Source of the DNA: an uncultured Saprospiraceae bacterium
GTDB taxonomy: Bacteria; Bacteroidota; Bacteroidia; Chitinophagales; Saprospiraceae
Direction: 5' to 3'
DNA: 63,073 bases
NCBI GenBank assembly: GCA_938015595.1
Contig: CALLPI010000024.1
Span: 1 to 63,073, forward strand
Of the stretch, positions 47,241 to 54,179 are shown piece after piece (the first letter of the stretch is position 1; every line of letters starts with the position of its first letter). The position numbers and the translations under genes were made by a program. The notes beneath the pieces are model-generated. The model did not search any database. It saw only the letters and a list, made by a program, of their open reading frames with translations, and was not told the origin of the DNA.

Positions 47241-47771
47241 ATGAGCAAGCGACTATATCTATTGTGGGTGGTTATCCTCGGCGGCCTTCTTCCTTCGTCG
47301 CCCGCAGTAGGGCAAGCCATCTCCTGGCAATCCTGGGAAGAAGGCGCTGCTAAGGCTGCACGCGAAAACCGCAAAATCCTGCTTTTCGTTTATACGCCCT
47401 CTTGCGGCTGGTGCAAAAAACTGGAGCAAGAGACCTTGACCCAAACGCAGGTAACGCAAGCGATCAAGTCAAATTTTGTGACCATCAAACTGAATGCCTA
47501 TGAAAGCGCCGACCTGGAATTTCGCGGCAAGTGGTATCGAACCAGCAGTGCAACCAGCAATGCCCGGCTAAATCCTCTGGTGACTACCCTTCTGGAGGGC
47601 AGAGCCAGTTTTCCGGCGCTGGTCTTCCTGGACGAAACACAGCAAGTCTTGCAGACTTTCGCCGGCTTCAAACAGGCAGATGAACTGCTGCCCATTGTGG
47701 TGTACTACGGCAAAGACCACTACAAAAACATGCCCTGGCAGTCCTTTTACCGCAAGTTTGTGGTAGAGTAG
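47241..47771 (+). CDS. Periplasmic thioredoxin-fold protein
   Basis: A thiol-disulfide protein of 176 residues. ATG 47241 gives a signal peptide (LYLLWVVILGGLLPSSPAVGQA). The redox motif CGWC in YTPSCGWCKKLE sits at about residue 54-57, and SFPALVFLDE supplies the cis-proline. It looks like a DUF255/thioredoxin_7-type reductase, often involved in cytochrome or envelope disulfide handling; the partner is unknown. It carries the same 18-bp leader motif as the muramidase gene upstream. Confidence 0.88.
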   Translation: MSKRLYLLWVVILGGLLPSSPAVGQAISWQSWEEGAAKAARENRKILLFVYTPSCGWCKKLEQETLTQTQVTQAIKSNFVTIKLNAYESADLEFRGKWYRTSSATSNARLNPLVTTLLEGRASFPALVFLDETQQVLQTFAGFKQADELLPIVVYYGKDHYKNMPWQSFYRKFVVE

Positions 47772-47795
47772 CGCAGTTTTGTGCTAACAAGGTCA

Positions 47796-47803
47796 TACTT
47801 TTG
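47796..47803 (+). promoter_or_regulatory. -7 box of rlmB, 6 nt before the start codon
   Basis: TACTTTTG (47796-47803) ends 6 nt before ATG 47810. Transcription would start at or next to the start codon, as predicted for gyrB, suggesting a leaderless mRNA. Confidence 0.5.
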
Positions 47804-47809
47804 TCCGTC

Positions 47810-48565
47810 ATGCAAGAGCCGGAGCAACACATCCTATTTGGTCGGCATCCCGTGCTGGAGGCGTTAGAGGCTGGCACCGACATAGACCGCGTAGTACTAC
47901 AGCAAGGTGTGCGCGGCGAGTTTGAAAAGGCCGTGCGCAATGCCTGCCGCCAGCGGAAAGTACTGCTCCAGGTAGCACCCAAAGAAAAACTAGACCGCGC
48001 AGTACGAGGCAACCACCAGGGCATAATTGCCTACACGGCAATCATCCAATACCAACCCCTGGATAGTGTGCTGGCCACAGTGTATGAGCGCGGCGAAACG
48101 CCCCTCATGCTCATGCTGGACGGCATTACCGACGTGCGCAACCTCGGCGCCATAGCCCGCAGCGCAGCATGCTGTGGCGCTCACGCCCTTATTTTGCCTG
48201 CCAAAGGCAGTGCTTCTATCAATGCCGAAGCCGTCAAAACCTCTGCCGGCGCTTTGCTCAACCTACCCGTATGTAGAGTTAAGAGCCTAGTCAGTGCGCT
48301 AGAGTGGCTTCAGCAAGCCGGGCTACAGGCTTTTGCTGGCGATTTGCAAGCTGAACAGCTACTTTATGACATGGACTTCAGCGGCCCTACGTTGCTCGTA
48401 CTAGGCTCGGAGGGCGAAGGCGTAGCACCTGCATTGCTACAGCGTGCAGCACACCGCTTCATCATTCCGCAAGTGGGCTTTACCAACTCGTTTAACGTAT
48501 CGGTGGCGGCGGGTATCATGCTGTACGAGGCCTTGCGCAGCCGACAAAAAAAGCGCATCAAGTAA
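47810..48565 (+). CDS. rlmB: 23S rRNA (guanosine-2'-O-)methyltransferase RlmB (TrmH family)
   Basis: A SPOUT methyltransferase of 251 residues that methylates G2251 in 23S rRNA in E. coli. The N-terminal substrate-binding domain (ILFGRHPVLEALEAG, about 8-80) and the knotted C-terminal domain (LMLDGITDVRNLGAIARSAACCGAHALILP; LLVLGSEGEGV; VGFTNSFNVSVAAGIMLYEALRSR) contain the three TrmH motifs. A TTG 9 nt upstream is in frame, but ATG 47810 aligns with the family start. Confidence 0.93.
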   Translation: MQEPEQHILFGRHPVLEALEAGTDIDRVVLQQGVRGEFEKAVRNACRQRKVLLQVAPKEKLDRAVRGNHQGIIAYTAIIQYQPLDSVLATVYERGETPLMLMLDGITDVRNLGAIARSAACCGAHALILPAKGSASINAEAVKTSAGALLNLPVCRVKSLVSALEWLQQAGLQAFAGDLQAEQLLYDMDFSGPTLLVLGSEGEGVAPALLQRAAHRFIIPQVGFTNSFNVSVAAGIMLYEALRSRQKKRIK

Positions 48566-48660
48566 TCCTGACCAAAAAAAGGCGTTACATTGAGCGATAT
48601 GTCTTACCTTCGCATGGGAAAGTGGCGCGCTGGTGCCACCTCCCCCAAAAATGGCTGACT

Positions 48661-49116
48661 ATGTTTGGCAACAACAAAAAAGAATCGCCTAAAGGTACCG
48701 GCAACGGGCCTTCCACCTCTCATTCGCTCAACAGCCTGACGCAAGGCGCTGCCATAGAAGGCATCATCAAAGCCGATAGCGACCTGCGCGTGGACGGCAG
48801 AATCAAAGGCAAACTGCACTGTGCCGCCAAGCTCATCATTGGACCTTCTGGCCACGTGGAGGGCGAGATCCGCTGTAAAAATGCTGTTATCGAGGGCAAA
48901 GTCTCCGGCCACCTCGAAGTGGAAGAGTTGCTCAATGTGCGCGAAACAGCCCAAATTGAAGGCGAGGTCATTGTACAGAAACTCGTGGTGCAAACCGGCG
49001 CCGTCTTCAATGTCACTTGCAATATGGGCGGCGTAAAAAAGTCTGATACTTCACCATCTCACATGGAGAAAGCCCATGAGTCAAGCACCAGATCGGCCAA
49101 ACCCGCCGAAGTCTGA
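48661..49116 (+). CDS. Bactofilin family cytoskeletal protein
   Basis: A polymer-forming protein of 151 residues in the cytoplasm or at the membrane. ATG 48661. The bactofilin core (about 25-125) is a right-handed beta-helix of short repeats: LRVDGRIKGKL, LIIGPSGHVEGEIRC, AVIEGKVSGHLEVEE, AQIEGEVIVQKL. The flexible, charged C-terminus is normal. The next gene, atpZ, overlaps the 3' end by 41 nt. The bactofilin-atpZ order is conserved in many Bacteroidota. Confidence 0.92.
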   Translation: MFGNNKKESPKGTGNGPSTSHSLNSLTQGAAIEGIIKADSDLRVDGRIKGKLHCAAKLIIGPSGHVEGEIRCKNAVIEGKVSGHLEVEELLNVRETAQIEGEVIVQKLVVQTGAVFNVTCNMGGVKKSDTSPSHMEKAHESSTRSAKPAEV

Positions 49117-49339
49117 TCCTAAAAAGCCTTCTTCATCCGGCCGCACCACCGACTACATGAAGTATTCCGGTATGGCTATCCAGATGGGCGTCATAATCCT
49201 GTTGGGTGTGTGGGCAGGTACAAAACTAGATGAGCGATTTCGTACCTCAACGCCTTGGTTTACTGTGGCAATGTCTCTTTTTTCCATCTTTGCAGCGTTG
49301 TATATCGCGTTGAAAGATTTGTTCAAAAAGCCTTCATGA
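49076..49339 (+). CDS. atpZ: AtpZ/AtpI family protein
   Basis: A small membrane protein of 87 residues with two helices (about 32-50 and 60-80) and the AtpZ signature YSGMAIQMGVIILLGVWAGTKLDE. AtpZ/AtpI proteins assist assembly or Mg2+ supply of the F0F1 ATP synthase. The start lies inside the bactofilin gene (41-nt overlap), and the stop overlaps the next gene (ATGA), so three genes are coupled. The expected continuation with atpB is missing: after the next gene an unrelated biotin carrier gene begins. Confidence 0.9.
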   Translation: MSQAPDRPNPPKSDPKKPSSSGRTTDYMKYSGMAIQMGVIILLGVWAGTKLDERFRTSTPWFTVAMSLFSIFAALYIALKDLFKKPS

Positions 49340-49719
49340 ACGCACACTCGTTTTTTATACAACTCTCTGCATTGAGCCTGGTGGCTTTAGCTGGGTTGTT
49401 TCTCTTGCTTCGATTGCCGCAGTGGCAGCCTCACCAAGGGTTTGCCTTGGCTTGCCTGGCGCTGTTTATTGCCATCAGCGTTCTGATGTACTTTGCTGGC
49501 GCGAAGGCTGCTCACTCCTCCAACAAAAACGACTTTACCACCGTGGCCCTGGGATTTTCCGGGGGCAAAATCTTTCTGTCAGCCATTGCCATACTGGTGT
49601 ATGTAGAGCTGGCCAAACCTGAAAACAAACTTTTTGTACTGCCCTTTTTTCTCATTTACACGGTTTATACCATTTTTGAGGTCTATTTTATGATGCGCTT
49701 AGGCAGAACCAAGCCCTGA
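49336..49719 (+). CDS. Four-helix membrane protein of the ATP synthase neighbourhood
   Basis: A protein of 127 residues. Start ATG 49336 overlaps the atpZ stop as ATGA. Four hydrophobic segments (about 7-25, 35-55, 70-90, 100-118: LPFFLIYTVYTIFEVYF) make up most of it. Proteins of this size and shape usually sit between atpZ and atpB in Bacteroidota and are unnamed; here atpB does not follow. A role as accessory factor of the F0 sector is inferred from position and topology only. Confidence 0.75.
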   Translation: MNAHSFFIQLSALSLVALAGLFLLLRLPQWQPHQGFALACLALFIAISVLMYFAGAKAAHSSNKNDFTTVALGFSGGKIFLSAIAILVYVELAKPENKLFVLPFFLIYTVYTIFEVYFMMRLGRTKP

Positions 49720-49741
49720 GCGCTACGCAATGCTACATACC

Positions 49742-50224
49742 ATGCAACACAAGCCATATAAAGCCATCGTAAATGGCCACCTGGAATACGAAAATCTGAA
49801 GCATCACGAACTAGATGCTATTCCCACTGGCGAACGTACCTGGCACATCCTGGACGCACCGCGTTCTTTCCACGCCGAGGTGCTGGCTGAAGATGCTGCC
49901 AATAAGCACTTCGTCATTCGCGTGAACGGCAACATATACGAGATACAACTACAAGATGCCATAGACCAGTTGGTGGCGAGCCTGGGGCTTACCCGCAAAA
50001 AAGTGCATCGCATCAAAGACATCAAAGCGCCCATGCCAGGGCTGGTACGACGCATTGACGTACAGCCCGGACAAGAGATTCAGGAAGGCGATGCCGTACT
50101 GGTACTGGAGGCCATGAAGATGGAAAACGTACTGAAGTCTCCTGGTGCCGGCACAGTAAAGAAGATACTGGTAGAGCCGGGCAGTTCTGTCACTAAAGGC
50201 CAAGTTATGCTCATGCTAGAATGA
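49742..50224 (+). CDS. Biotin carboxyl carrier protein of an acyl-CoA carboxylase
   Basis: A protein of 160 residues that carries biotin between the carboxylase and carboxyltransferase reactions. The biotinyl domain (about 85-160) shows PMPGLVRRIDVQPGQEI and the biotin-attachment site LEAMKMEN, with the Lys in MKM. The N-terminal part resembles the carrier of propionyl/acetyl-CoA carboxylases in Bacteroidota rather than AccB. The carboxylase partner genes are not next to it. The nearby methylmalonyl-CoA epimerase belongs to the same propionate route, which fits a propionyl-CoA carboxylase role (inference). ATG 49730 is the alternative start. Confidence 0.88.
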   Translation: MQHKPYKAIVNGHLEYENLKHHELDAIPTGERTWHILDAPRSFHAEVLAEDAANKHFVIRVNGNIYEIQLQDAIDQLVASLGLTRKKVHRIKDIKAPMPGLVRRIDVQPGQEIQEGDAVLVLEAMKMENVLKSPGAGTVKKILVEPGSSVTKGQVMLMLE

Positions 50225-50268
50225 GCGTTGCCACGCGCCTCGCTTTTGCTTTACTCCAACCCCTCCCC

Positions 50269-51108
50269 TCAGGAATGACTATGCCCATGCTCAGCCTGGT
50301 GGTGATGATAATGGTGTATGTCTTCCCCTCTACGCACATGTTGGAGCGCATGCTTCAGCCAGTGATACCACTGTTCCATGCCCTGCCCCTTGGTCGCTGA
50401 TATTTCAATGAATCTTAGCCTTGGGTTTATCTGCTGGGCATACTCTTTAGCTTTGTCCAAGTCAAAATCCAGGTAGGGCAGCAAGTCCACTTTATTGACG
50501 AGGCACACCTGAGCAGAGTGAAACATGTAGGGATACTTGATGGGCTTATCCTCGCCTTCGGTTACGCTCATGATGACCACGCGGGCACTCTCGCCTAGGT
50601 CAAACATGGCCGGGCATACCAAGTTGCCTACGTTTTCGATCATCACCACGGCACCTTCTGTAGGGTTGAGTTTTCGCAAGGCTTTGTTTACCATGTCGGC
50701 ATCCAGATGACACCCCTGCCCGGTATTGATCTGCACAACAGGCGTACCAGTGGCTGCAATGCGATCGGCATCTTGGGTGGTTTGTTGGTCGCCTTCCACT
50801 ACGAAGAAGGGAATCTCCGCCCCGAGGTCATTCAGGGTGCGTTCCAGCAGGGCGGTTTTACCCGAGCCGGGCGAGCTTACCAGGTTGAGGGCCAAGATGT
50901 TTTTAGCCTGGAAGTAGCCGCGATTTCGCTCGGCCAGCAAGTTGTTCTTGTGCAGAATGTCCACTTCCAATGCAACCAACTTTTTGTTGTCGGTTTCTGT
51001 GTGGCTCTGAAGGTCGTCTTGGTACTGGCCGTTCGGCCTGGCAGCGTCTAGCTGGATTACCGTTGCCGAAACGTTTTCCTCTGATGAGCATCCACAAGTA
51101 GTACACAT
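50269..51108 (-). CDS. hypB: Hydrogenase nickel incorporation protein HypB
   Basis: A GTPase of 279 residues that delivers nickel to [NiFe] hydrogenase. The N-terminus MCTTCGCSS is the typical CxxCGC metal motif. The G domain shows SSPGSGKTALLE (P-loop), FVVEGDQQT, MIENVGNLVCP and the VNKVDLL motif. The C-terminus is histidine-rich (HHYHHHQAEHGHSHS), a nickel-storage tail. Start ATG 51108 is chosen because the longer frame adds nothing conserved. No hypA, hypC-F or hydrogenase gene is in the window, so this hypB is an orphan here. Confidence 0.95.
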   Translation of the reverse strand: MCTTCGCSSEENVSATVIQLDAARPNGQYQDDLQSHTETDNKKLVALEVDILHKNNLLAERNRGYFQAKNILALNLVSSPGSGKTALLERTLNDLGAEIPFFVVEGDQQTTQDADRIAATGTPVVQINTGQGCHLDADMVNKALRKLNPTEGAVVMIENVGNLVCPAMFDLGESARVVIMSVTEGEDKPIKYPYMFHSAQVCLVNKVDLLPYLDFDLDKAKEYAQQINPRLRFIEISATKGQGMEQWYHWLKHALQHVRRGEDIHHYHHHQAEHGHSHS

Positions 51109-51141
51109 GGCTCTTGGTATTTTTATGTGAGGTATCAACAA

Positions 51142-51267
51142 TCAGGCGTTGTGCGCCAGGCATTGGTAGCACAGCCGTTGCAGTTCCTTGCGTCCTTTGC
51201 CTTCTTTGATGGGTACTGGCTTATTGACGGGTAGCCGCGAGCGTCGTCTCTGCGCACGCCATCTCAC
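51142..51267 (-). CDS. Possible small CxxC protein (41 aa) coupled to the epimerase gene
   Basis: A short frame with a GTG start at 51267 that overlaps the epimerase TGA as GTGA, the arrangement of coupled genes, and ends 33 nt before hypB. The product is basic (RAQRRRSRLP) and ends with KEGKGRKELQRLCYQCLAH, containing a CYQC pair. No family is recognised. The overlap and the position inside a same-strand run support it, but a frame of this length could also be chance. Confidence 0.3.
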   Translation of the reverse strand: MRWRAQRRRSRLPVNKPVPIKEGKGRKELQRLCYQCLAHNA

Positions 51268-51668
51268 TTTATCCCGCACAACTCCATGAGCGCACCCATG
51301 GTGGACTTGGGGTGCAAGAAGCCAATACGTAAATTTTCAGCCCCGAGGCGAGAGTGCTGGTCAATCAGGACTACATCCTTGCTGGCCATTTCCTGCAGAG
51401 AAGCGTCCACGTCGTCCACGGCAAAGGCGAGGTGATGCAGGCCGGCACCCCGTTTGGCAATGTATTTGCCGATGGGGCCGTCAGGGTCAGTACTTTCTAG
51501 GAGCTCCACCTTGGTCTGTCCGACTTTGAAGAAAGCTGTGCGCACTCTCTGGTCGGCTATTTCTTCTACGGCGTAGCATTTCAGCCCGAGCTTGGATTCA
51601 TACCAGGCGATGGCTTCCTCCAGGTTCTCCACAGCTATGCCGATGTGTTCGATATGGGTAATCTGCAT
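51264..51668 (-). CDS. mce: Methylmalonyl-CoA epimerase
   Basis: Interconverts (R)- and (S)-methylmalonyl-CoA in the propionate to succinyl-CoA route. 134 residues: two VOC modules with ITHIEHIGIAVENLEEAIAW, the metal-binding His in HIGIAV, KVELLES, GAGLHHLAFAVDD and GALMELCG with the Glu ligand. Start ATG 51668 aligns with the family. The neighbouring biotin carrier protein fits the same pathway. Confidence 0.93.
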   Translation of the reverse strand: MQITHIEHIGIAVENLEEAIAWYESKLGLKCYAVEEIADQRVRTAFFKVGQTKVELLESTDPDGPIGKYIAKRGAGLHHLAFAVDDVDASLQEMASKDVVLIDQHSRLGAENLRIGFLHPKSTMGALMELCGIK

Positions 51669-51847
51669 GCGTTTTGTCGGCGTTTTTTCAGGTAAAAGTT
51701 TGCTTGACAAAGTTAAGCACGGCAGTTTGCCCATACAAATGATTTACACGCTGGTCAGGTGTGATTTTTATCAAGGGCACTCGGGTCAACTTTTTAACGA
51801 TTTGAGCCTTTTTCATGAATGGCCATGCGGCAAAAATACAAACTGTT

Positions 51848-52648
51848 ATGTTGGAAAATTTTGTAGAACGCCTCTACCTGGCGCATCGAGAACTCAAAAA
51901 CCTGCCTGCACCCTCCCTGGTGTGCCACTGGCTAGACAGTGTGCTCAAGTTGCTCTTCCCCGAACTGGCCGACCAGCGCTACGGCAACATCCGAGAGTTC
52001 AGGCAGCAGTTTCAGCAGGTCAGGCTCGAACTGTACACCATACTTGACACCCTCAAAGACATGCTCTACATCAGCCCAGAAGCGCTCGAGAATGCCTTTG
52101 TGGAGCGCTTGCCCCTCGTGCACGAATGGCTACTCAAGGATGCCGAAGCCATCCTCCACGGCGATCCCGCCGCCGTGAGTGTCACGGAGGTGATTCGCAC
52201 CTACCCCGGATTCTATGCCATAGCTGTGTACCGCCTGGCACATGAGTTCTACCAACTCGGCGTGCCGCTCATACCCCGTATTCTCACTGAGCATGCCCAC
52301 AGTTCCACGGGCATTGACATCCACCCAGGTGCGCACATCGGGCAGCGATTCTGCATTGACCATGGTACAGGGGTGGTGATCGGCGAAACGGTCGTCATCG
52401 GCGACGACGTGAAACTCTACCAGGGCGTAACCCTAGGCGCGCTCAGCGTGCGCAAAGAATTGGCTCAGACCAAACGCCACCCTACCATCGAAGACCGCGT
52501 AGTGGTGTACGCGGGCGCCACCATCCTGGGTGGAGACACTGTCATTGGCCACGACAGCATCATCGGCGGCAATGTGTGGATTACCAGCAGCGTACCGCCA
52601 CTCTCCAAGATCTACTACGACAGCAAGACCTCCGAACTACTGGCTTGA
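51848..52648 (+). CDS. cysE: Serine O-acetyltransferase
   Basis: Transfers acetyl from acetyl-CoA to serine for cysteine synthesis. 266 residues. The N-terminal helical part (about 1-135) is longer than in the minimal enzymes. The C-terminal left-handed beta-helix contains STGIDIHPGAHIGQRFCIDH with the catalytic His, TGVVIGETVVIGDDVKLYQG, and IGGNVWITSSVPP. ATG 51815 is in frame, but ATG 51848 aligns better with the family. The 3' end overlaps the convergent DHFR gene by 12 nt. Confidence 0.92.
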   Translation: MLENFVERLYLAHRELKNLPAPSLVCHWLDSVLKLLFPELADQRYGNIREFRQQFQQVRLELYTILDTLKDMLYISPEALENAFVERLPLVHEWLLKDAEAILHGDPAAVSVTEVIRTYPGFYAIAVYRLAHEFYQLGVPLIPRILTEHAHSSTGIDIHPGAHIGQRFCIDHGTGVVIGETVVIGDDVKLYQGVTLGALSVRKELAQTKRHPTIEDRVVVYAGATILGGDTVIGHDSIIGGNVWITSSVPPLSKIYYDSKTSELLA

Positions 52649-53149
52649 CGCCTGCCGAATACGCTCAAACACCTTAAAGTTGTAGGGATATTCGTTTTTT
52701 TCATCCGGTGGGTGCGGCGATTCGCTTACAAGGCGCCATTCCTCCGAGGAGAGTTCGGGAAAAAATGTGTCTCCGCCTTCTATGCGCAAGTCCACATCAG
52801 TGCGATACACCCGATCCCACCACTGCATACTGTGCGCGTAGATGTCGCCGCCTCCAATGATGAAACATTCTGTTTCGCCGTGTTCCCAAGCTAGGGTCAG
52901 GGCATCGTCCACGCTCGGTACCACCAAACAACCGTCGGCAGCGAAGAAGGGATTGCGCGTGACCACCACATTGACGCGATGCGGCAAAGGCCTGCCGATA
53001 GACATAAAGGTCTTGCGCCCCATAACGAGGTGATGGTTGAGCGTGATGCGCTTAAAGTACTGCAGATCAGCTGGCAGATACCAGGGTATCTGCCCGTGCT
53101 TGCCAATGACACCGCCATGCGCTACAGCTACAATGGCGGAGACGATCAT
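52637..53149 (-). CDS. folA: Dihydrofolate reductase
   Basis: Reduces dihydrofolate to tetrahydrofolate with NADPH. 170 residues. IVAVAHGGVIGKHGQIPWYLPADLQYFK carries the substrate site (read in parts), VMGRKTFMSIGRPLPHRVNVVVTRN the NADPH region, and FIIGGGDIY the third signature. Start ATG 53149 is the conserved first strand; ATG 53176 adds nine unconserved residues. Convergent with cysE. Confidence 0.95.
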   Translation of the reverse strand: MIVSAIVAVAHGGVIGKHGQIPWYLPADLQYFKRITLNHHLVMGRKTFMSIGRPLPHRVNVVVTRNPFFAADGCLVVPSVDDALTLAWEHGETECFIIGGGDIYAHSMQWWDRVYRTDVDLRIEGGDTFFPELSSEEWRLVSESPHPPDEKNEYPYNFKVFERIRQASSQ

Positions 53150-53255
53150 TTCGTGTTCGGTTTCTAGTGCTTCCATGCCGGTTTCTGTTTAGAATGCGCC
53201 GCAAAATAGAGCAGGCACTCATTAGAGTATTTTTTAAACTTTTTGTTTAAAATAA

Positions 53256-53287
53256 ATTGCTTTTTAAAACATTTAATTTTAAATTTG
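53256..53287 (+). promoter_or_regulatory. Bacteroidota-type promoter of the glucosaminidase gene
   Basis: TTG at 53257-53259 and TAAATTTG at 53280-53287, separated by 20 nt, fit the -33/-7 pattern. The leader is about 40 nt. The flanks are very AT-rich. Confidence 0.65.
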
Positions 53288-53333
53288 CATTGTCATTTTA
53301 GATCATTATCCGAACGCTAAAATTAATCAAGTA

Positions 53334-54161
53334 ATGGTAAGCAATGGAACTCCTCCACGCCGGAATCCTGGTTTCGGCCCCCGGCAACCTAGTCGGTCTT
53401 CGCATCCCCCACGCCGTGGCGATGGCGAACCGCCTCTGGAAGACATTACCCTTTGGTGGTTGCTCACCCGGTTTTTTGCCGGATTGAAACTGCTATGGGT
53501 AGCCATTCGCTACCGCTGGCGCAAAGCCAACAACGGGGCCAAGATAGGGCGATTTCGATTACCTTGGCTCCAACTGGGCTTCATTGTGGTAGCGATTGTA
53601 TTGGTCAGCCAAAAAAACATCCATTTTTCGCTGGATTTGAAGGCACCCCTGGCCGGCGCTTTTGGCAACAGGCCTGCCCTCGCTGCCAAGACTGCCCAGA
53701 TTGAACGACAGAGCATCGCAGAGTCTCTGCCATTCATTGGGTCAGGCAAAAGCGCACCTGGTACTCTGAGCATTTCCGACCTCGATCCAATTGCCGTGGA
53801 CGCCTACATCAACCGCTTCGGGAAGGTAGCCATAGCTGAGATGCGCAAGTTTGGCATACCAGCCTCCGTCAAAATGGCTCAAGGTATCCTGGAGAGCCAT
53901 GCAGGTTCTGTCTTTGTAGGCGCTGAAAACAATCACTTCGGGGCACCACTGGCTGGTGAGAACTACGTAAGCGCTTGGGAAAACTGGCGCGCGCACAGCC
54001 TGTACCTGCGCAGAGAGTATGCCGAGGTGTTCGAGAGTGCCTACGGATACAAGCAGTGGGCCAAGGCGCTTCAGCAAAGAGGATACAGCCCTGACCGCAA
54101 GTACGCTGACAAGCTTATTGCAGTCATCGAAAAGTACCGGCTGCATCAACTGGACGAATAG
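53334..54161 (+). CDS. Membrane-anchored glucosaminidase (GH73-type)
   Basis: A peptidoglycan hydrolase of 275 residues, inner-membrane anchored. A Pro/Arg-rich N-terminal region (about 1-35) precedes membrane segments (about 40-55 and 80-97: LQLGFIVVAIVLVSQ). The glucosaminidase domain (about 145-270) shows VKMAQGILESHAG with the catalytic Glu, NNHFGAP and WAKALQQRGYSPDRKYADKLI. It probably trims glycan strands in the periplasm. It lies 18 nt before the end of the convergent large adhesin gene. Confidence 0.9.
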   Translation: MVSNGTPPRRNPGFGPRQPSRSSHPPRRGDGEPPLEDITLWWLLTRFFAGLKLLWVAIRYRWRKANNGAKIGRFRLPWLQLGFIVVAIVLVSQKNIHFSLDLKAPLAGAFGNRPALAAKTAQIERQSIAESLPFIGSGKSAPGTLSISDLDPIAVDAYINRFGKVAIAEMRKFGIPASVKMAQGILESHAGSVFVGAENNHFGAPLAGENYVSAWENWRAHSLYLRREYAEVFESAYGYKQWAKALQQRGYSPDRKYADKLIAVIEKYRLHQLDE

Positions 54162-54179
54162 TTGCTCAGAGCGGCTATT

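Noticed and set aside
49336-49719. Calling the four-helix protein atpB or atpI
   Set aside because: It is far too short for atpB, lacks its conserved Arg region, and atpZ/AtpI is already present just upstream.
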